Part shown: positions 1-7,615 of the stretch, piece by piece | Position numbering within the stretch: position 1 is the first letter of the stretch | How the letters are laid out: each line of letters begins with the position of its first letter | Origin: JBEBBU01 sp041158225 | GTDB lineage: Bacteria > Pseudomonadota > Gammaproteobacteria > Methylococcales > Methylococcaceae | Direction: 5' to 3' | Assembly: GCA_041158225.1 (NCBI GenBank) | Contig: JBEBBU010000160.1 | Coordinates: forward strand, 1-14,839 | DNA: 14,839 nucleotides | Position numbers and translations under genes: made by a program | The notes under the pieces: generated by a model | What the model saw: only the letters and a program-made list of their open reading frames with translations | What the model was told of the DNA's origin: nothing | The model's database searches: none

Positions 1-117
1 ATACCAGCTGCCATTCGGGCCTCGGTGCAGAAGTGCCGTGCGCATACGTTCCAGTGGCGCCTCTGCGGACGCCAGAGCCTGTCCATCCAGGCGGGCAACA
101 CCAAAAAGACCACACAT
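1..117 (-). CDS. asnB: Glutamine-hydrolysing asparagine synthase, N-terminal fragment (cut by window edge)
   Basis: Only the first 39 codons lie in the window and the frame is open to base 1. The protein starts Met-Cys-Gly-Leu-Phe-Gly. Removal of Met would expose Cys2 as the N-terminal nucleophile of a class II glutamine amidotransferase. An HRGPN motif at residues 31-35 matches the HRGPD of asparagine synthase-type amidotransferases better than GlmS or PurF. The start lies one base after the stop of the upstream glycosyltransferase, and a GAGG ribosome binding site sits 8 bases before the ATG inside that gene, so the two are probably co-transcribed and coupled. The likely reaction is ATP-dependent amidation of aspartate with glutamine. 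Paralogues of this family also modify sugars in surface-polysaccharide clusters, which would fit the preceding gene. The C-terminal synthetase domain is out of view, so the exact substrate is open. Confidence 0.8.
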   Translation of the reverse strand, partial: MCGLFGVARLDGQALASAEAPLERMRTALLHRGPNGSWY

Positions 118-118
118 A

Positions 119-1843
119 TCACATGCCTCGTAAGGGAAGTTCCAGTAGCCAGGAACCATCCACCAGTGGCGTCAGTTTTCCCTGCTCCGCCGCCTGCAGT
201 ACCTGCATGGAGGCCAGCGCAGAAGCACCAGCCATGATGTAAACCGGCCTCGGCTGCTGTTTCAGCCATGCGGCGAAAGCCTCTGGTCTGATAAAGCTGT
301 CGGGCCAGTCCTGATGACCTTTAAGATAGTAGGGAATGTAATTGCTGGTGAACTCACCACCTTCACTGGTGACAACATGCAGCGTCCGCTGCAGGTAAAA
401 CGCCATGCCGTTGGGGAAGCATTGTACGCAGACCAGGGTTGTATTGTCAGGTACCAGCGTCGCCACCTGACTGGCCAGTGTCTTGCCGGTTTTATGCCGG
501 GCATGGACTTCAAACAGAGGAAAATTGATGGTCAGGATCAGCAGAGGCACCAGCATGAACGCCATGAAATGTACGCGCGGGCGCTTTTTCACCAGACTCA
601 TCAGGGAAAAAGCTGCGAGACCTACCCAGGACAGGGTCAGATGAGGCAATAGAGGTTTCAGATCATGCACCACCTCGGCGCGCAGATAAGCCCCAAGCCA
701 TTCGGGATGGGCCATCACAAGAAAGCAGGCAATGGCAAGCGTGGTGCTGAGGAAGCCAAAGGCCAGTGTGCCCTGTCTGACCATACGCAGGGCAGTGTTC
801 TGGCCTTCCTGCCAGGATTTTTCAAATACCCGGGCTATCAGGATGCCCAGTGCAACGACTGCGGTCAGGATATAGCCCGGCAGTTTGGACTGGGAGAGGG
901 AAAAAAATACGATGACAGCGATACACCAGACGATCAGCAGGCGGTCGGGCGCTGCCAGAAAACGGCGCTGCCGGATGGCATGCAGGGCTGCCTGGGGCAA
1001 CAGCAGGCACAGGGGAAAGCATCCGGTAAGAATGATCAGGCCGTAATAGTAGAAAGGGGCGGTACGATGAAATTCCTTGGTGGTAAACCGGGCAACGGAT
1101 TCCTTCATGATGCCGTAGTATGGGAAATCCGGACAGGCCATGGACAGTCCCACGAACCAGGGTAGCACCAGTGCCAGAAATACCAGCCAGTGTTTCCAGT
1201 GAAACATTCTTCCCATATAGCCACGGGGGGGGCCCTGCCAGAGGTTGAAGAGTACCAGCACCAGTGTCGGGAGAATGAATCCAACCGGGCCCTTGACCAG
1301 CGTGGCGACACCACTGCCGGCGGCAGTCAGGAGGTACCAGCGTTTTTCCTGCTGCATTTCTGCCAGATAACCGCTGAATATGGCGGCACAGACAAAGAAT
1401 GCCAGTGTCATGTCAAAGATGACGATACGCGAGAACGCCATGAACAGTGGCATGGCTGCCACAGTAGCTACCGCTGTTGCGGCGAGTGTTCTGGAATAGA
1501 CGCGGCGGCAGAACGCATAGACCAGACCCAGAAGGCCAAATGCGAACAGGGCGGAACTGAAGCGTGCCGCAAACTCGCTCACCCCCAGCAGGTCATAACC
1601 CAGCGCTACCGTCCTGAAGTAGAAGGCCGGTTTATCCAGATAAGGCGCACCATTGTAGAGTGGCACCAGCCACTGTCCCGTCTGGTACATTTCCCTTGCT
1701 ACCTCGGCGTTGCGTCCTTCATCGGGCGCCATGAGAGGCAGTGTACCCAGCTGGTAGAAGACGGCGGTGAGTGCCAGAAGAAAACAGAAAAAGTGCCAGG
1801 CAGTCGAGCTGTCAGGCAGGAAGCTGCGGTTATCTGTAGTCAT
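119..1843 (-). CDS. ArnT-like (GT83/PMT family) membrane glycosyltransferase
   Basis: A 574-residue polytopic protein, close to the roughly 550 residues of E. coli ArnT. After the first membrane segment (about residues 17-35) the periplasmic loop carries the family signature: APDEGR at 39-44 with acidic pair D41/E42, then E47, and YLDKP at 68-72, equivalent to the YFEKP-like stretch of ArnT. About a dozen hydrophobic segments follow, and then a soluble C-terminal part from about residue 440. Family members transfer a sugar from an undecaprenyl-phosphate donor to lipid A or another envelope acceptor on the periplasmic face. ArnT itself adds 4-amino-4-deoxyarabinose, but the other arn genes are not in view, so the sugar and acceptor are unknown. 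A GGAG ribosome binding site lies 10 bases before the ATG. A run of eight C on the coding strand (about codons 204-206) could be prone to slippage. The gene sits between a VTT membrane protein and an asparagine synthase. Confidence 0.85.
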   Translation of the reverse strand: MTTDNRSFLPDSSTAWHFFCFLLALTAVFYQLGTLPLMAPDEGRNAEVAREMYQTGQWLVPLYNGAPYLDKPAFYFRTVALGYDLLGVSEFAARFSSALFAFGLLGLVYAFCRRVYSRTLAATAVATVAAMPLFMAFSRIVIFDMTLAFFVCAAIFSGYLAEMQQEKRWYLLTAAGSGVATLVKGPVGFILPTLVLVLFNLWQGPPRGYMGRMFHWKHWLVFLALVLPWFVGLSMACPDFPYYGIMKESVARFTTKEFHRTAPFYYYGLIILTGCFPLCLLLPQAALHAIRQRRFLAAPDRLLIVWCIAVIVFFSLSQSKLPGYILTAVVALGILIARVFEKSWQEGQNTALRMVRQGTLAFGFLSTTLAIACFLVMAHPEWLGAYLRAEVVHDLKPLLPHLTLSWVGLAAFSLMSLVKKRPRVHFMAFMLVPLLILTINFPLFEVHARHKTGKTLASQVATLVPDNTTLVCVQCFPNGMAFYLQRTLHVVTSEGGEFTSNYIPYYLKGHQDWPDSFIRPEAFAAWLKQQPRPVYIMAGASALASMQVLQAAEQGKLTPLVDGSWLLELPLRGM

Positions 1844-1887
1844 GCTGAAGCAACTCCGTTGATCATGTTTTACCTGTCCCTGACATT

Positions 1888-2613
1888 TCAGCCCGGATCA
1901 AGCAGGTCGGTGCTTTTGATGTGCATCATTTTTGCTCTCAGCCACTGGGCGAGGAAGTACACCAGCAGTGCGGCCAGGGCATAATAGGAAACCGTGCGCA
2001 GATCGGTCTGCAGCATGCCCGCACCCATCAGGCAGGCTGCCAGTCCCTGAGGCAGAAAGCCGATGAAAGTGCCCAGCAGGAAGTTGGTATGACTGACAGG
2101 CGACAGGCCAAGAAAGAGGTCATTGGTCAGGCCATTGATGGGCAGCTGACGTATCAGCAGTACAGCCAGCAGGCCACGCTTCAGCAGCGGCTCTGACCAG
2201 CTTCTCAGCCGCGAGTTTTCCCTTGCTGCAAAGCGGCTCCCGAAGTGCCTGAAAAAAAGAAAGGTCAGGTAGGCGCCCAGTACCGTACCAATCTGGGTGA
2301 TGACAATGGCATAAATCCAGCCAAACAGGCTGCCAGCCAGAAGACACAGCAGCAGTCTTGGCATGCCCAGTGCCACCAGTAAGGCGGTGCCTGCCGTAAA
2401 GATGTAAGGTGCAGCTCCCCCCGTGAGGGCGAGCATATCCCTGACCTGATCCGTCTGTTTCAGCCAGTCCTGTAGTGGAGAGAAATACAGTGCAAGCACC
2501 ATCGCCAGCAGCAGTAAACCTGCCAGTACGGCCTTGAACCTTGAGGTCTTTGCGGAAAGGGGGGGCGAACTGTTGCGTTCGGATGATCTCACTATGGACT
2601 CTGGACAGTACAC
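1888..2613 (-). CDS. TVP38/TMEM64 family (VTT/SNARE-associated) inner-membrane protein
   Basis: A 241-residue membrane protein. A first hydrophobic segment lies at about residues 28-44, followed by several more. The second half has the VTT-domain pattern: a GSRFAARE stretch after a membrane segment, then a positively charged LIRQLPINGLTN motif and a GTFIGFLPQG motif, as in YdjX/YdjZ and TVP38 proteins. The fold is shared with DedA proteins, some of which move lipid phosphates such as undecaprenyl phosphate across the membrane; whether this branch does so is not established. The start codon is GTG at 2613, 21 bases after ackA, with only a weak ribosome binding site. A second in-frame GTG at 2592 is an alternative start. 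A seven-C run lies near codons 17-19. The ArnT-like gene follows after 44 bases. Confidence 0.8.
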   Translation of the reverse strand: MYCPESIVRSSERNSSPPLSAKTSRFKAVLAGLLLLAMVLALYFSPLQDWLKQTDQVRDMLALTGGAAPYIFTAGTALLVALGMPRLLLCLLAGSLFGWIYAIVITQIGTVLGAYLTFLFFRHFGSRFAARENSRLRSWSEPLLKRGLLAVLLIRQLPINGLTNDLFLGLSPVSHTNFLLGTFIGFLPQGLAACLMGAGMLQTDLRTVSYYALAALLVYFLAQWLRAKMMHIKSTDLLDPG

Positions 2614-2634
2614 GCAATGCCTGATTCTAACAGA

Positions 2635-3792
2635 TCAATCATGGCTTAAACAGGCCATGATCTGGTGAGTGATTTCCAGAGCTTCCCGTGTCTTGATCAC
2701 CAGGACCCTGATGCTGGCATCGTCAGCTGCAATATCAGATACATCGTGCGTAGTATCCACCAGATTGGCGTTGCCATCCAGGTGGATACCAAGACAGGCC
2801 AGTCCCCGGCAGACAAGCGCTCTGGCCATGGCCGAATGTTCACCAATACCTCCAGTGAACACCAGGGCATCCAGCCCACCGAGTGCCACAAAATAGGCGC
2901 CAACATATTTCTGTATGCGGTAGGCCCAGATATCCAGCGCCAGACTGGCATCGGCATCACCCTCGGCCGTGCGGGTCTCCAGCGTACGCATGTCCGCTGT
3001 GCCAGCCAGTCCTTTCAGGCCGGATTCATGGAGCAGGGTATGTGCCAGTGCTTCCACGCTGTTGCCGGTGCGTCCTGCCATCCACGGCAGGATACCTGGA
3101 TCAAGATCACCACTGCGCGTACCCATGACCAGACCCTCAGAGGGGGTGAAACCCATGGAAGTATCGATTGAGCAGCCATTGCGTATGGCACAGGCGCTGG
3201 CGCCGCTCCCCAGATGCAGTGTCACAATCCTGCTGTCATCTGCAGGCAGATCCAGCCAGGTCTGCGCCATCCGTCCGGCATAGGCATGGGAACTGCCGTG
3301 AAAACCATAACGCCGGACATGATGTTCAGGATACCAGCTCTCAGGCAATGCGTAGCGGTAGGCGCGGGGTGGCAGTGTGTGATGAAAGGCCGTATCGAAG
3401 ACTGCAAACTGGGGTATGCAGGGTAGCAGGTCGAGGCAGATCCGCATCCCCGCCAGTGCGGGAGCATGATGCAGGGGGGCGAGATCTGTCAGGGTTTCCA
3501 GTTCTGCCAGACTGTCATGATCCAGCCGCAAGGGACGACTATGGATATGGCCTCCATGCACAAAGCGGTGCCCTATCGCCATGAGATTGGCAGTGTTCAG
3601 GTGGGGGCAGGCTGCCAGCTCTTCCAGGATGGACGGGAACAGGGCGGCGATATCCTCCGGAGCACATTCGCACTGGCCGGCATAAAGTGCCGGCGCTGCA
3701 TCATGACCGCCTGCCATCCATTCATACTTGATGGAGGAGCTGCCGCAGTTGATCACCAGTATCTGGCCCGGAGGCATGAGTGTTTCAGGCAT
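2635..3792 (-). CDS. ackA: Acetate kinase
   Basis: Interconverts acetate plus ATP with acetyl phosphate plus ADP in the cytoplasm. From the chosen start the protein has 385 residues, against about 400 for the family. Signatures appear in order: the phosphate-binding INCGSSSIK near residues 14-22, GHRFVHGG, VFDTAFHHTLP, RRYGFHGSSH, LHLGSGAS, SIDTSMGFTPSEG with MGTRSGDLDPG, and FTGGIGEHS. The usual HLGNGAS and GIGENS read HLGSGAS and GIGEHS here, so this is a somewhat divergent branch. The start at 3792 overlaps the end of xseB by 8 bases; Met at 3777 is a possible alternative. The frame stays open upstream to 3888, but that stretch lies inside xseB and is not homologous to the family. No phosphotransacetylase gene adjoins, so the acetyl-phosphate partner (Pta or a phosphoketolase) must be elsewhere. 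Confidence 0.93.
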   Translation of the reverse strand: MPETLMPPGQILVINCGSSSIKYEWMAGGHDAAPALYAGQCECAPEDIAALFPSILEELAACPHLNTANLMAIGHRFVHGGHIHSRPLRLDHDSLAELETLTDLAPLHHAPALAGMRICLDLLPCIPQFAVFDTAFHHTLPPRAYRYALPESWYPEHHVRRYGFHGSSHAYAGRMAQTWLDLPADDSRIVTLHLGSGASACAIRNGCSIDTSMGFTPSEGLVMGTRSGDLDPGILPWMAGRTGNSVEALAHTLLHESGLKGLAGTADMRTLETRTAEGDADASLALDIWAYRIQKYVGAYFVALGGLDALVFTGGIGEHSAMARALVCRGLACLGIHLDGNANLVDTTHDVSDIAADDASIRVLVIKTREALEITHQIMACLSHD

Positions 3793-4000
3793 CCCTGGAT
3801 TCGTATTCGGATTTTCGGAGATCAAACAGTTCCCTGACGGTGTCAATCCTGCTGCGACAGGCCTTATAAGCGGCGGTTGCTTCATCAATCAGCGGTATCA
3901 GGGCATCGATATCAGGCTCCTGCTGCTGCCTTAGTATCTCAGCAATCTGTTTCAGTCGTGTGTAATGCTGGCTGAAGCTTAGTGATTCAGGTTCACTCAT
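3785..4000 (-). CDS. xseB: Exodeoxyribonuclease VII small subunit
   Basis: A 71-residue acidic, helical protein, slightly shorter than E. coli XseB (80). It shows the family pattern of two helices: an N-terminal FSQHYTRLKQI segment, a hinge around PDIDALIPLIDEA, and a second helix with a Cys in KACRSRI, matching the conserved 'C...L' stretch of XseB. In the holoenzyme several XseB copies bind along the XseA C-terminal helices to form the ExoVII complex, which degrades single-stranded DNA to short oligonucleotides without needing metal ions. Its ATG shares an ATGA with the xseA stop, and an AAGGA ribosome binding site lies within the end of xseA. Its 3' end overlaps ackA by 8 bases. Confidence 0.88.
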   Translation of the reverse strand: MSEPESLSFSQHYTRLKQIAEILRQQQEPDIDALIPLIDEATAAYKACRSRIDTVRELFDLRKSEYESRDA

Positions 4001-5568
4001 GGGATGGTTTCCTTGATGCTTAACGGGATGATGCCATCATGCAATTCGATGGACAGCTGGTCATGGCGACGCACTTCGGTCACACTGCTGATGATCTGTC
4101 CCTGCGGATTGCGGATCATGGCATAACCTCTTTTGAGGACGGGGGCAGGCCCAAGGCCAAGTATGCTTTCTCCCAGCGCCCTTATTTCAGACTGGCTCTG
4201 CTGCAGCAGATGCCCGGCACGTTCAAACACCAGCAATTGCAGCATGTCAATCTGGCGCTCGCCACTGGCAAGATGGTCTGACATGGTCTGTGTCAGTGAC
4301 TGCAACTGCATATCCATCAGCATGCTGGCGGATTGCAGCTGGTTTTCTGCACTCTGCAGCAGCCCGCCCATCAGGTGTTCCGTGCGTTCATCCATACGCC
4401 GGATACTCATGCCGGCGTATTCCTGTATCTGCTGGTGGCAGGCATTGAGCGCCTGCAGGGCTGACTGCCACTGGTACTGGCCTTTCTGCATGATATAGAG
4501 CATGTCTTTCTGCGCTTCCCTGACATTGTTCAGGATGATATGGCTGATATGGCCAATCACCTTGGAGGGCGTGTCAAAACGCATGCGGGCCACCTCGTCA
4601 AGAATGGTCTGATCCCTTTCATGTCCGATGCCGGTCAGTACTGGCAGAGGCGCAAGACACAGTGCCTTTGCCAGTTCGAGGTCATTGAGCCAGTGCAGAT
4701 CAACGCCGGCGCCACCGCCGCGAATAATGCACACGCAGTCGTAGGGGGTTTTGCCGTGGTCTTCCAGCACACTGGCGAGGGCGTCAAGGATTTCGGCAGG
4801 CGCTTCCTTGCCCTGGAAGCGGCAGGCATAGTAGGCAAAGGCGCAGATGCCTGCACTATCCAGCGGATCTGCTGACTGGCGAAAATCTCCAAGTCCTGCC
4901 GCGGCAGCCGGACTGATGACGGCGACCCTGCAGAACTCCAGCGGCAGGGTAAGGTTCCGGTTCAGATGCAGGATGCCGGCCTGTTTCAGTGTTTCACGGA
5001 TCATGGCAAGCCGGGCGGCCATATCCCCAAGGGTATAGGCTGGATCAATGTCACTGATGTGCAGGGAGAAACCGAAGGCTGGTGAAAATTCGGGGCGTAG
5101 CAACAGTTGCAGTTTCATGCCAGCCTCAATCTCCCCGCCGGCGACCTTTATGAACTGCTGCTGGATACGCTGGATATCCTGTTTCCAGATCCACGCGGAG
5201 GCCTTGGCAGTCTGCCGCCCCTGTGCGTCATATTCCACCAGTCCGAGCTGCAGATGTCCGCCAACGGTCATACGTATTTCTGCCAGCTCACCTCTGACCC
5301 AGTAAGTGGCTGGCAGGTGCTGCTGTATCAGACGCTGGATCTGCAGCAGGAACTGTTCCAGCTGCAGCGGCTGGTTGGTACTGCGACTGGGTGTTGCTGA
5401 TGTTTCGGATACAGGCTGGGATGGCACATCCGCATCAGGCCACTGCCCGAAAAGATCCCGTGACATGCTTTCGGGTATGTACCAGAGTTTCCGGCTTCCA
5501 TCCCAGCGTGCGCCAAGGCGTTTGGCTTCCTCCTTCTCGCTGAAGGGCACCCTGAGATAGATTTTCAT
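3997..5568 (-). CDS. xseA: Exodeoxyribonuclease VII large subunit with extra N-terminal DUF5710-like domain
   Basis: A 523-residue protein, clearly longer than E. coli XseA (456). Residues 1-45 resemble DUF5710: a YLRVPFSEKEEAKRLGARWD segment at 4-23 followed by KLWYIP at 27-32. A Ser/Thr/Pro-rich linker runs to about 66. Residues 67-175 form the OB-fold single-strand-DNA-binding domain (YWVRGELAEI, then AWIW). The catalytic core spans about 178-345, with VISPAAAAGLGDF at 218-229, IIRGGGAGVDLHWLND at 281-296, GIGHERDQTILDE at 313-325 and FDTPSKVIGHI at 331-341. A long helical region of about 345-475 would carry XseB, and the C-terminal GPAPVLKRGYAMIRNPQG motif is typical. Relative to E. coli the core departs from the usual GRGGGS-EDLW and RAPTPSAAAE motifs, so this is a divergent subfamily. 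It overlaps the symporter upstream and xseB downstream by 4 bases each. Confidence 0.9.
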   Translation of the reverse strand: MKIYLRVPFSEKEEAKRLGARWDGSRKLWYIPESMSRDLFGQWPDADVPSQPVSETSATPSRSTNQPLQLEQFLLQIQRLIQQHLPATYWVRGELAEIRMTVGGHLQLGLVEYDAQGRQTAKASAWIWKQDIQRIQQQFIKVAGGEIEAGMKLQLLLRPEFSPAFGFSLHISDIDPAYTLGDMAARLAMIRETLKQAGILHLNRNLTLPLEFCRVAVISPAAAAGLGDFRQSADPLDSAGICAFAYYACRFQGKEAPAEILDALASVLEDHGKTPYDCVCIIRGGGAGVDLHWLNDLELAKALCLAPLPVLTGIGHERDQTILDEVARMRFDTPSKVIGHISHIILNNVREAQKDMLYIMQKGQYQWQSALQALNACHQQIQEYAGMSIRRMDERTEHLMGGLLQSAENQLQSASMLMDMQLQSLTQTMSDHLASGERQIDMLQLLVFERAGHLLQQSQSEIRALGESILGLGPAPVLKRGYAMIRNPQGQIISSVTEVRRHDQLSIELHDGIIPLSIKETIP

Positions 5569-6812
5569 GCGCCGGCAGGTTTGCGCGCAGTGGAAACCTT
5601 CTGCACAATCATGGCGCCAATCATGTCGCCTTCAACATTGATCATGGTCCTGAAGGCATCCATGAAGCGGTCGATCGGCAGAAGGATGGCCAGTGCTTCC
5701 ACAGGCAGCCCAACCGCCTGCAGTACCATCACCATGGTGACCATGCCGGCACTGGGTATGCCAGGAGCACCTACGGAAGAAAGCATGGCCATGAAGCAGA
5801 TGACGGCCTGCTGCGGGAGGTCAAGATCAAGGCCCGCGAGATTGGCGACAAACAGTGCGGCACCAGCCTCATAGATAGCGGTGCCATCCATATTGACGGT
5901 GGCGCCCAGTGGAGGCACGAACCCCGCGATTTTACGGCTGACTCCAAACTCTTCACGCACCGTCTTGAGGGTAAGGGGCAGGGTGGCAGAGCTTGAACAG
6001 GTGGCAAAGGCTGTTACAAGCGGGTGGCGCGCCTTGTACAGGAAAGTCCAGGGCGTCATGCCGGTAAACAGGAACAGTGCCAGTGGCAGTATGACAAAAC
6101 CATGCAGGGCCAGTGTTCCCAGAATGACCAGCACAAAACGCAGCAGTGTCAGAAAGAAGGCAGCATCCTGCGTGGCGATCAGTCGGGTCAGCAGTGCCAG
6201 TACGCCGAAAGGCGCCAGTTCCATGATCCAGCCTACCAGCAGCATCATGGCCTCCAGCATCTGTTTCATGCCACGTACCAGTACACGAACCTTGCGGTCC
6301 AGTCTGGCCAGGGCAGCGCCAAACAGCAGGCCGAATACCAGTGTCGCAAGAATGTCGCTTTCTGCCATGGCATGAAACGGATTGACCAGTACCTGTGATA
6401 CCAGCTTTTCCAGAAGAGCGGAAGGTGGCAGTACATGAGGAGCCGCCTGCATGGTGGGCAGTTGCTGGAACTGGCTGATGGTCATGCCCTTGCCTGGCTC
6501 AAAGAGATTGACGGCTGTCAGCCCGAGGATGCTGGCGACCAGCGGCGTGGCAAGAAAAAAGGCCAGCGTTGCTGTCCATACGCTGCGTGCAGAACGATGC
6601 CCGCCGAGAGTGGCCATGCCGGTGCTGATGGAAAGCAGTACAACGGGGATCAGTACCATCTTCAGCAGATTGATGAAGATGCTGCTGGCGACATCACAGG
6701 CGTGTAGCACGATATCATGGTAGCCATGCACCGGGTCTGCCTGGTGCAGCCACAGACCCAGTCCAATACCGGCGCCAGCCCCCAGCCAGATGCGGGTGTT
6801 CAGGCTGACCAT
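5565..6812 (-). CDS. Dicarboxylate/glutamate:cation symporter (DAACS/SDF family)
   Basis: A 415-residue polytopic inner-membrane transporter with the full family signature. The HP1 hairpin motif ATCSSSATLP lies at about 270-279, NMDGT in the seventh helix at 307-311, the HP2 hairpin GAPGIPSAG at 348-356, and the eighth-helix D-x3-D-x2-RT-x2-NV-x-GD at 381-396. The arginine at 388 aligns with Arg397 of GltPh, which binds the substrate side-chain carboxylate. This supports an acidic substrate (glutamate, aspartate or a C4-dicarboxylate) over a neutral amino acid. The coupling ion (Na+ or H+) cannot be decided. The ATG at 6812 overlaps the end of uppP by 13 bases and the stop overlaps xseA by 4, so the gene sits inside a coupled operon of unrelated functions. 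GltP, DctA and SstT-like names remain possible; a GltP-like role is my best reading. Confidence 0.9.
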   Translation of the reverse strand: MVSLNTRIWLGAGAGIGLGLWLHQADPVHGYHDIVLHACDVASSIFINLLKMVLIPVVLLSISTGMATLGGHRSARSVWTATLAFFLATPLVASILGLTAVNLFEPGKGMTISQFQQLPTMQAAPHVLPPSALLEKLVSQVLVNPFHAMAESDILATLVFGLLFGAALARLDRKVRVLVRGMKQMLEAMMLLVGWIMELAPFGVLALLTRLIATQDAAFFLTLLRFVLVILGTLALHGFVILPLALFLFTGMTPWTFLYKARHPLVTAFATCSSSATLPLTLKTVREEFGVSRKIAGFVPPLGATVNMDGTAIYEAGAALFVANLAGLDLDLPQQAVICFMAMLSSVGAPGIPSAGMVTMVMVLQAVGLPVEALAILLPIDRFMDAFRTMINVEGDMIGAMIVQKVSTARKPAGA

Positions 6813-7615
6813 TCAACTAGGCCGAAGTAGGCCGTTGCGAGTACCACCAGTCCGAAAGCGATGCGATACCAGGCAAATGCCACGAAAGTATGCGTAGCCA
6901 CAAAGCGGATCAGTACGCGGATCGCCAGAAAAGCGCTGATGAATGCAGCAGCAAAGCCGATACCAAAGGTCTGCAGGTCATCGGCCTGCAACTGTCCGCC
7001 GTGTTTGTAAAGATCGTAGGCGGTGGCGGCAAACAGGGTCGGGATGGCCAGAAAAAAGGAAAACTCGGTGGCGGCAGGTCGTGTCAGACCCGACAGCAGT
7101 CCGCCGATGATGGTAGCTCCGGCACGCGAGGTACCCGGTATCAGTGCCAGTGTCTGAAAACAGCCAAGTATCAGAGCGGTTTTCCAGTTCAGTTCGTCAA
7201 CACTGCTGATGCTGGGCCGGGTCCGCCGGCGTTCTACCCACAGTATGATCAGTCCCCCCACGATAAAGGTGGTTGCAACTACCAGGGGTGTGAAGAGATA
7301 GGTCTTGACCAGTTTGCCGAGCAGCAGTCCCATGATGCCAGTGGGGATGAAGGCTACGATCAGGTTGATCAGGAAAGTCTGGGCCTTGCCAGGTTTGAGA
7401 CAGCCAGCAAAAGTATCCATGATGCGCCTGCGGTATTCGATGCAGACGGCAACAATGGCACCCGACTGGATGCAGACCTCAAACAGTTTGCCCTTGTCAT
7501 CGTTGAAACCCAGCAGCTGTCCTGCAAGGATCAGATGGCCGGTACTCGAAATGGGCAGAAACTCAGTGATGCCTTCAATGATCCCTAGAATCAGGGCGTT
7601 GATCCATTCATGCAT
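6800..7615 (-). CDS. uppP: Undecaprenyl-diphosphatase (BacA type)
   Basis: A 271-residue integral membrane enzyme, nearly the same length as E. coli UppP (273). It removes one phosphate from undecaprenyl diphosphate at the periplasmic side, regenerating the carrier for peptidoglycan and surface glycans and giving bacitracin tolerance. The catalytic signature EGITEFLPISSTGHL lies at residues 14-28, with E14, E18 and H27, and PGTSRAGATI is the second conserved motif. The start is Met at 7615, because family homology begins at MHEWINA. The frame is open further up to 7696, but that stretch lies over the dedA end and is unlike the family. The start overlaps dedA by 8 bases, with a GGGGGAG ribosome binding site inside dedA, so translation of the two is probably coupled. 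Confidence 0.95.
   Translation of the reverse strand: MHEWINALILGIIEGITEFLPISSTGHLILAGQLLGFNDDKGKLFEVCIQSGAIVAVCIEYRRRIMDTFAGCLKPGKAQTFLINLIVAFIPTGIMGLLLGKLVKTYLFTPLVVATTFIVGGLIILWVERRRTRPSISSVDELNWKTALILGCFQTLALIPGTSRAGATIIGGLLSGLTRPAATEFSFFLAIPTLFAATAYDLYKHGGQLQADDLQTFGIGFAAAFISAFLAIRVLIRFVATHTFVAFAWYRIAFGLVVLATAYFGLVEWSA

Noticed and set aside
1190..1984. Long plus-strand open frame (264 codons)
   Set aside because: It lies antisense to the ArnT-like gene and the end of the TVP38-family gene, is rich in Cys, Gln and His with no fold or family pattern, and has no ribosome binding site.
2120..2617. Minus-strand frame overlapping the TVP38-family gene
   Set aside because: It uses a TTG start in a shifted frame, and its protein is low complexity. 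The competing frame has membrane segments and VTT motifs.
5881..6375. Plus-strand open frame rich in Ser and Arg
   Set aside because: It is the antisense shadow of the symporter gene, whose helices and motifs are fully intact on the other strand.
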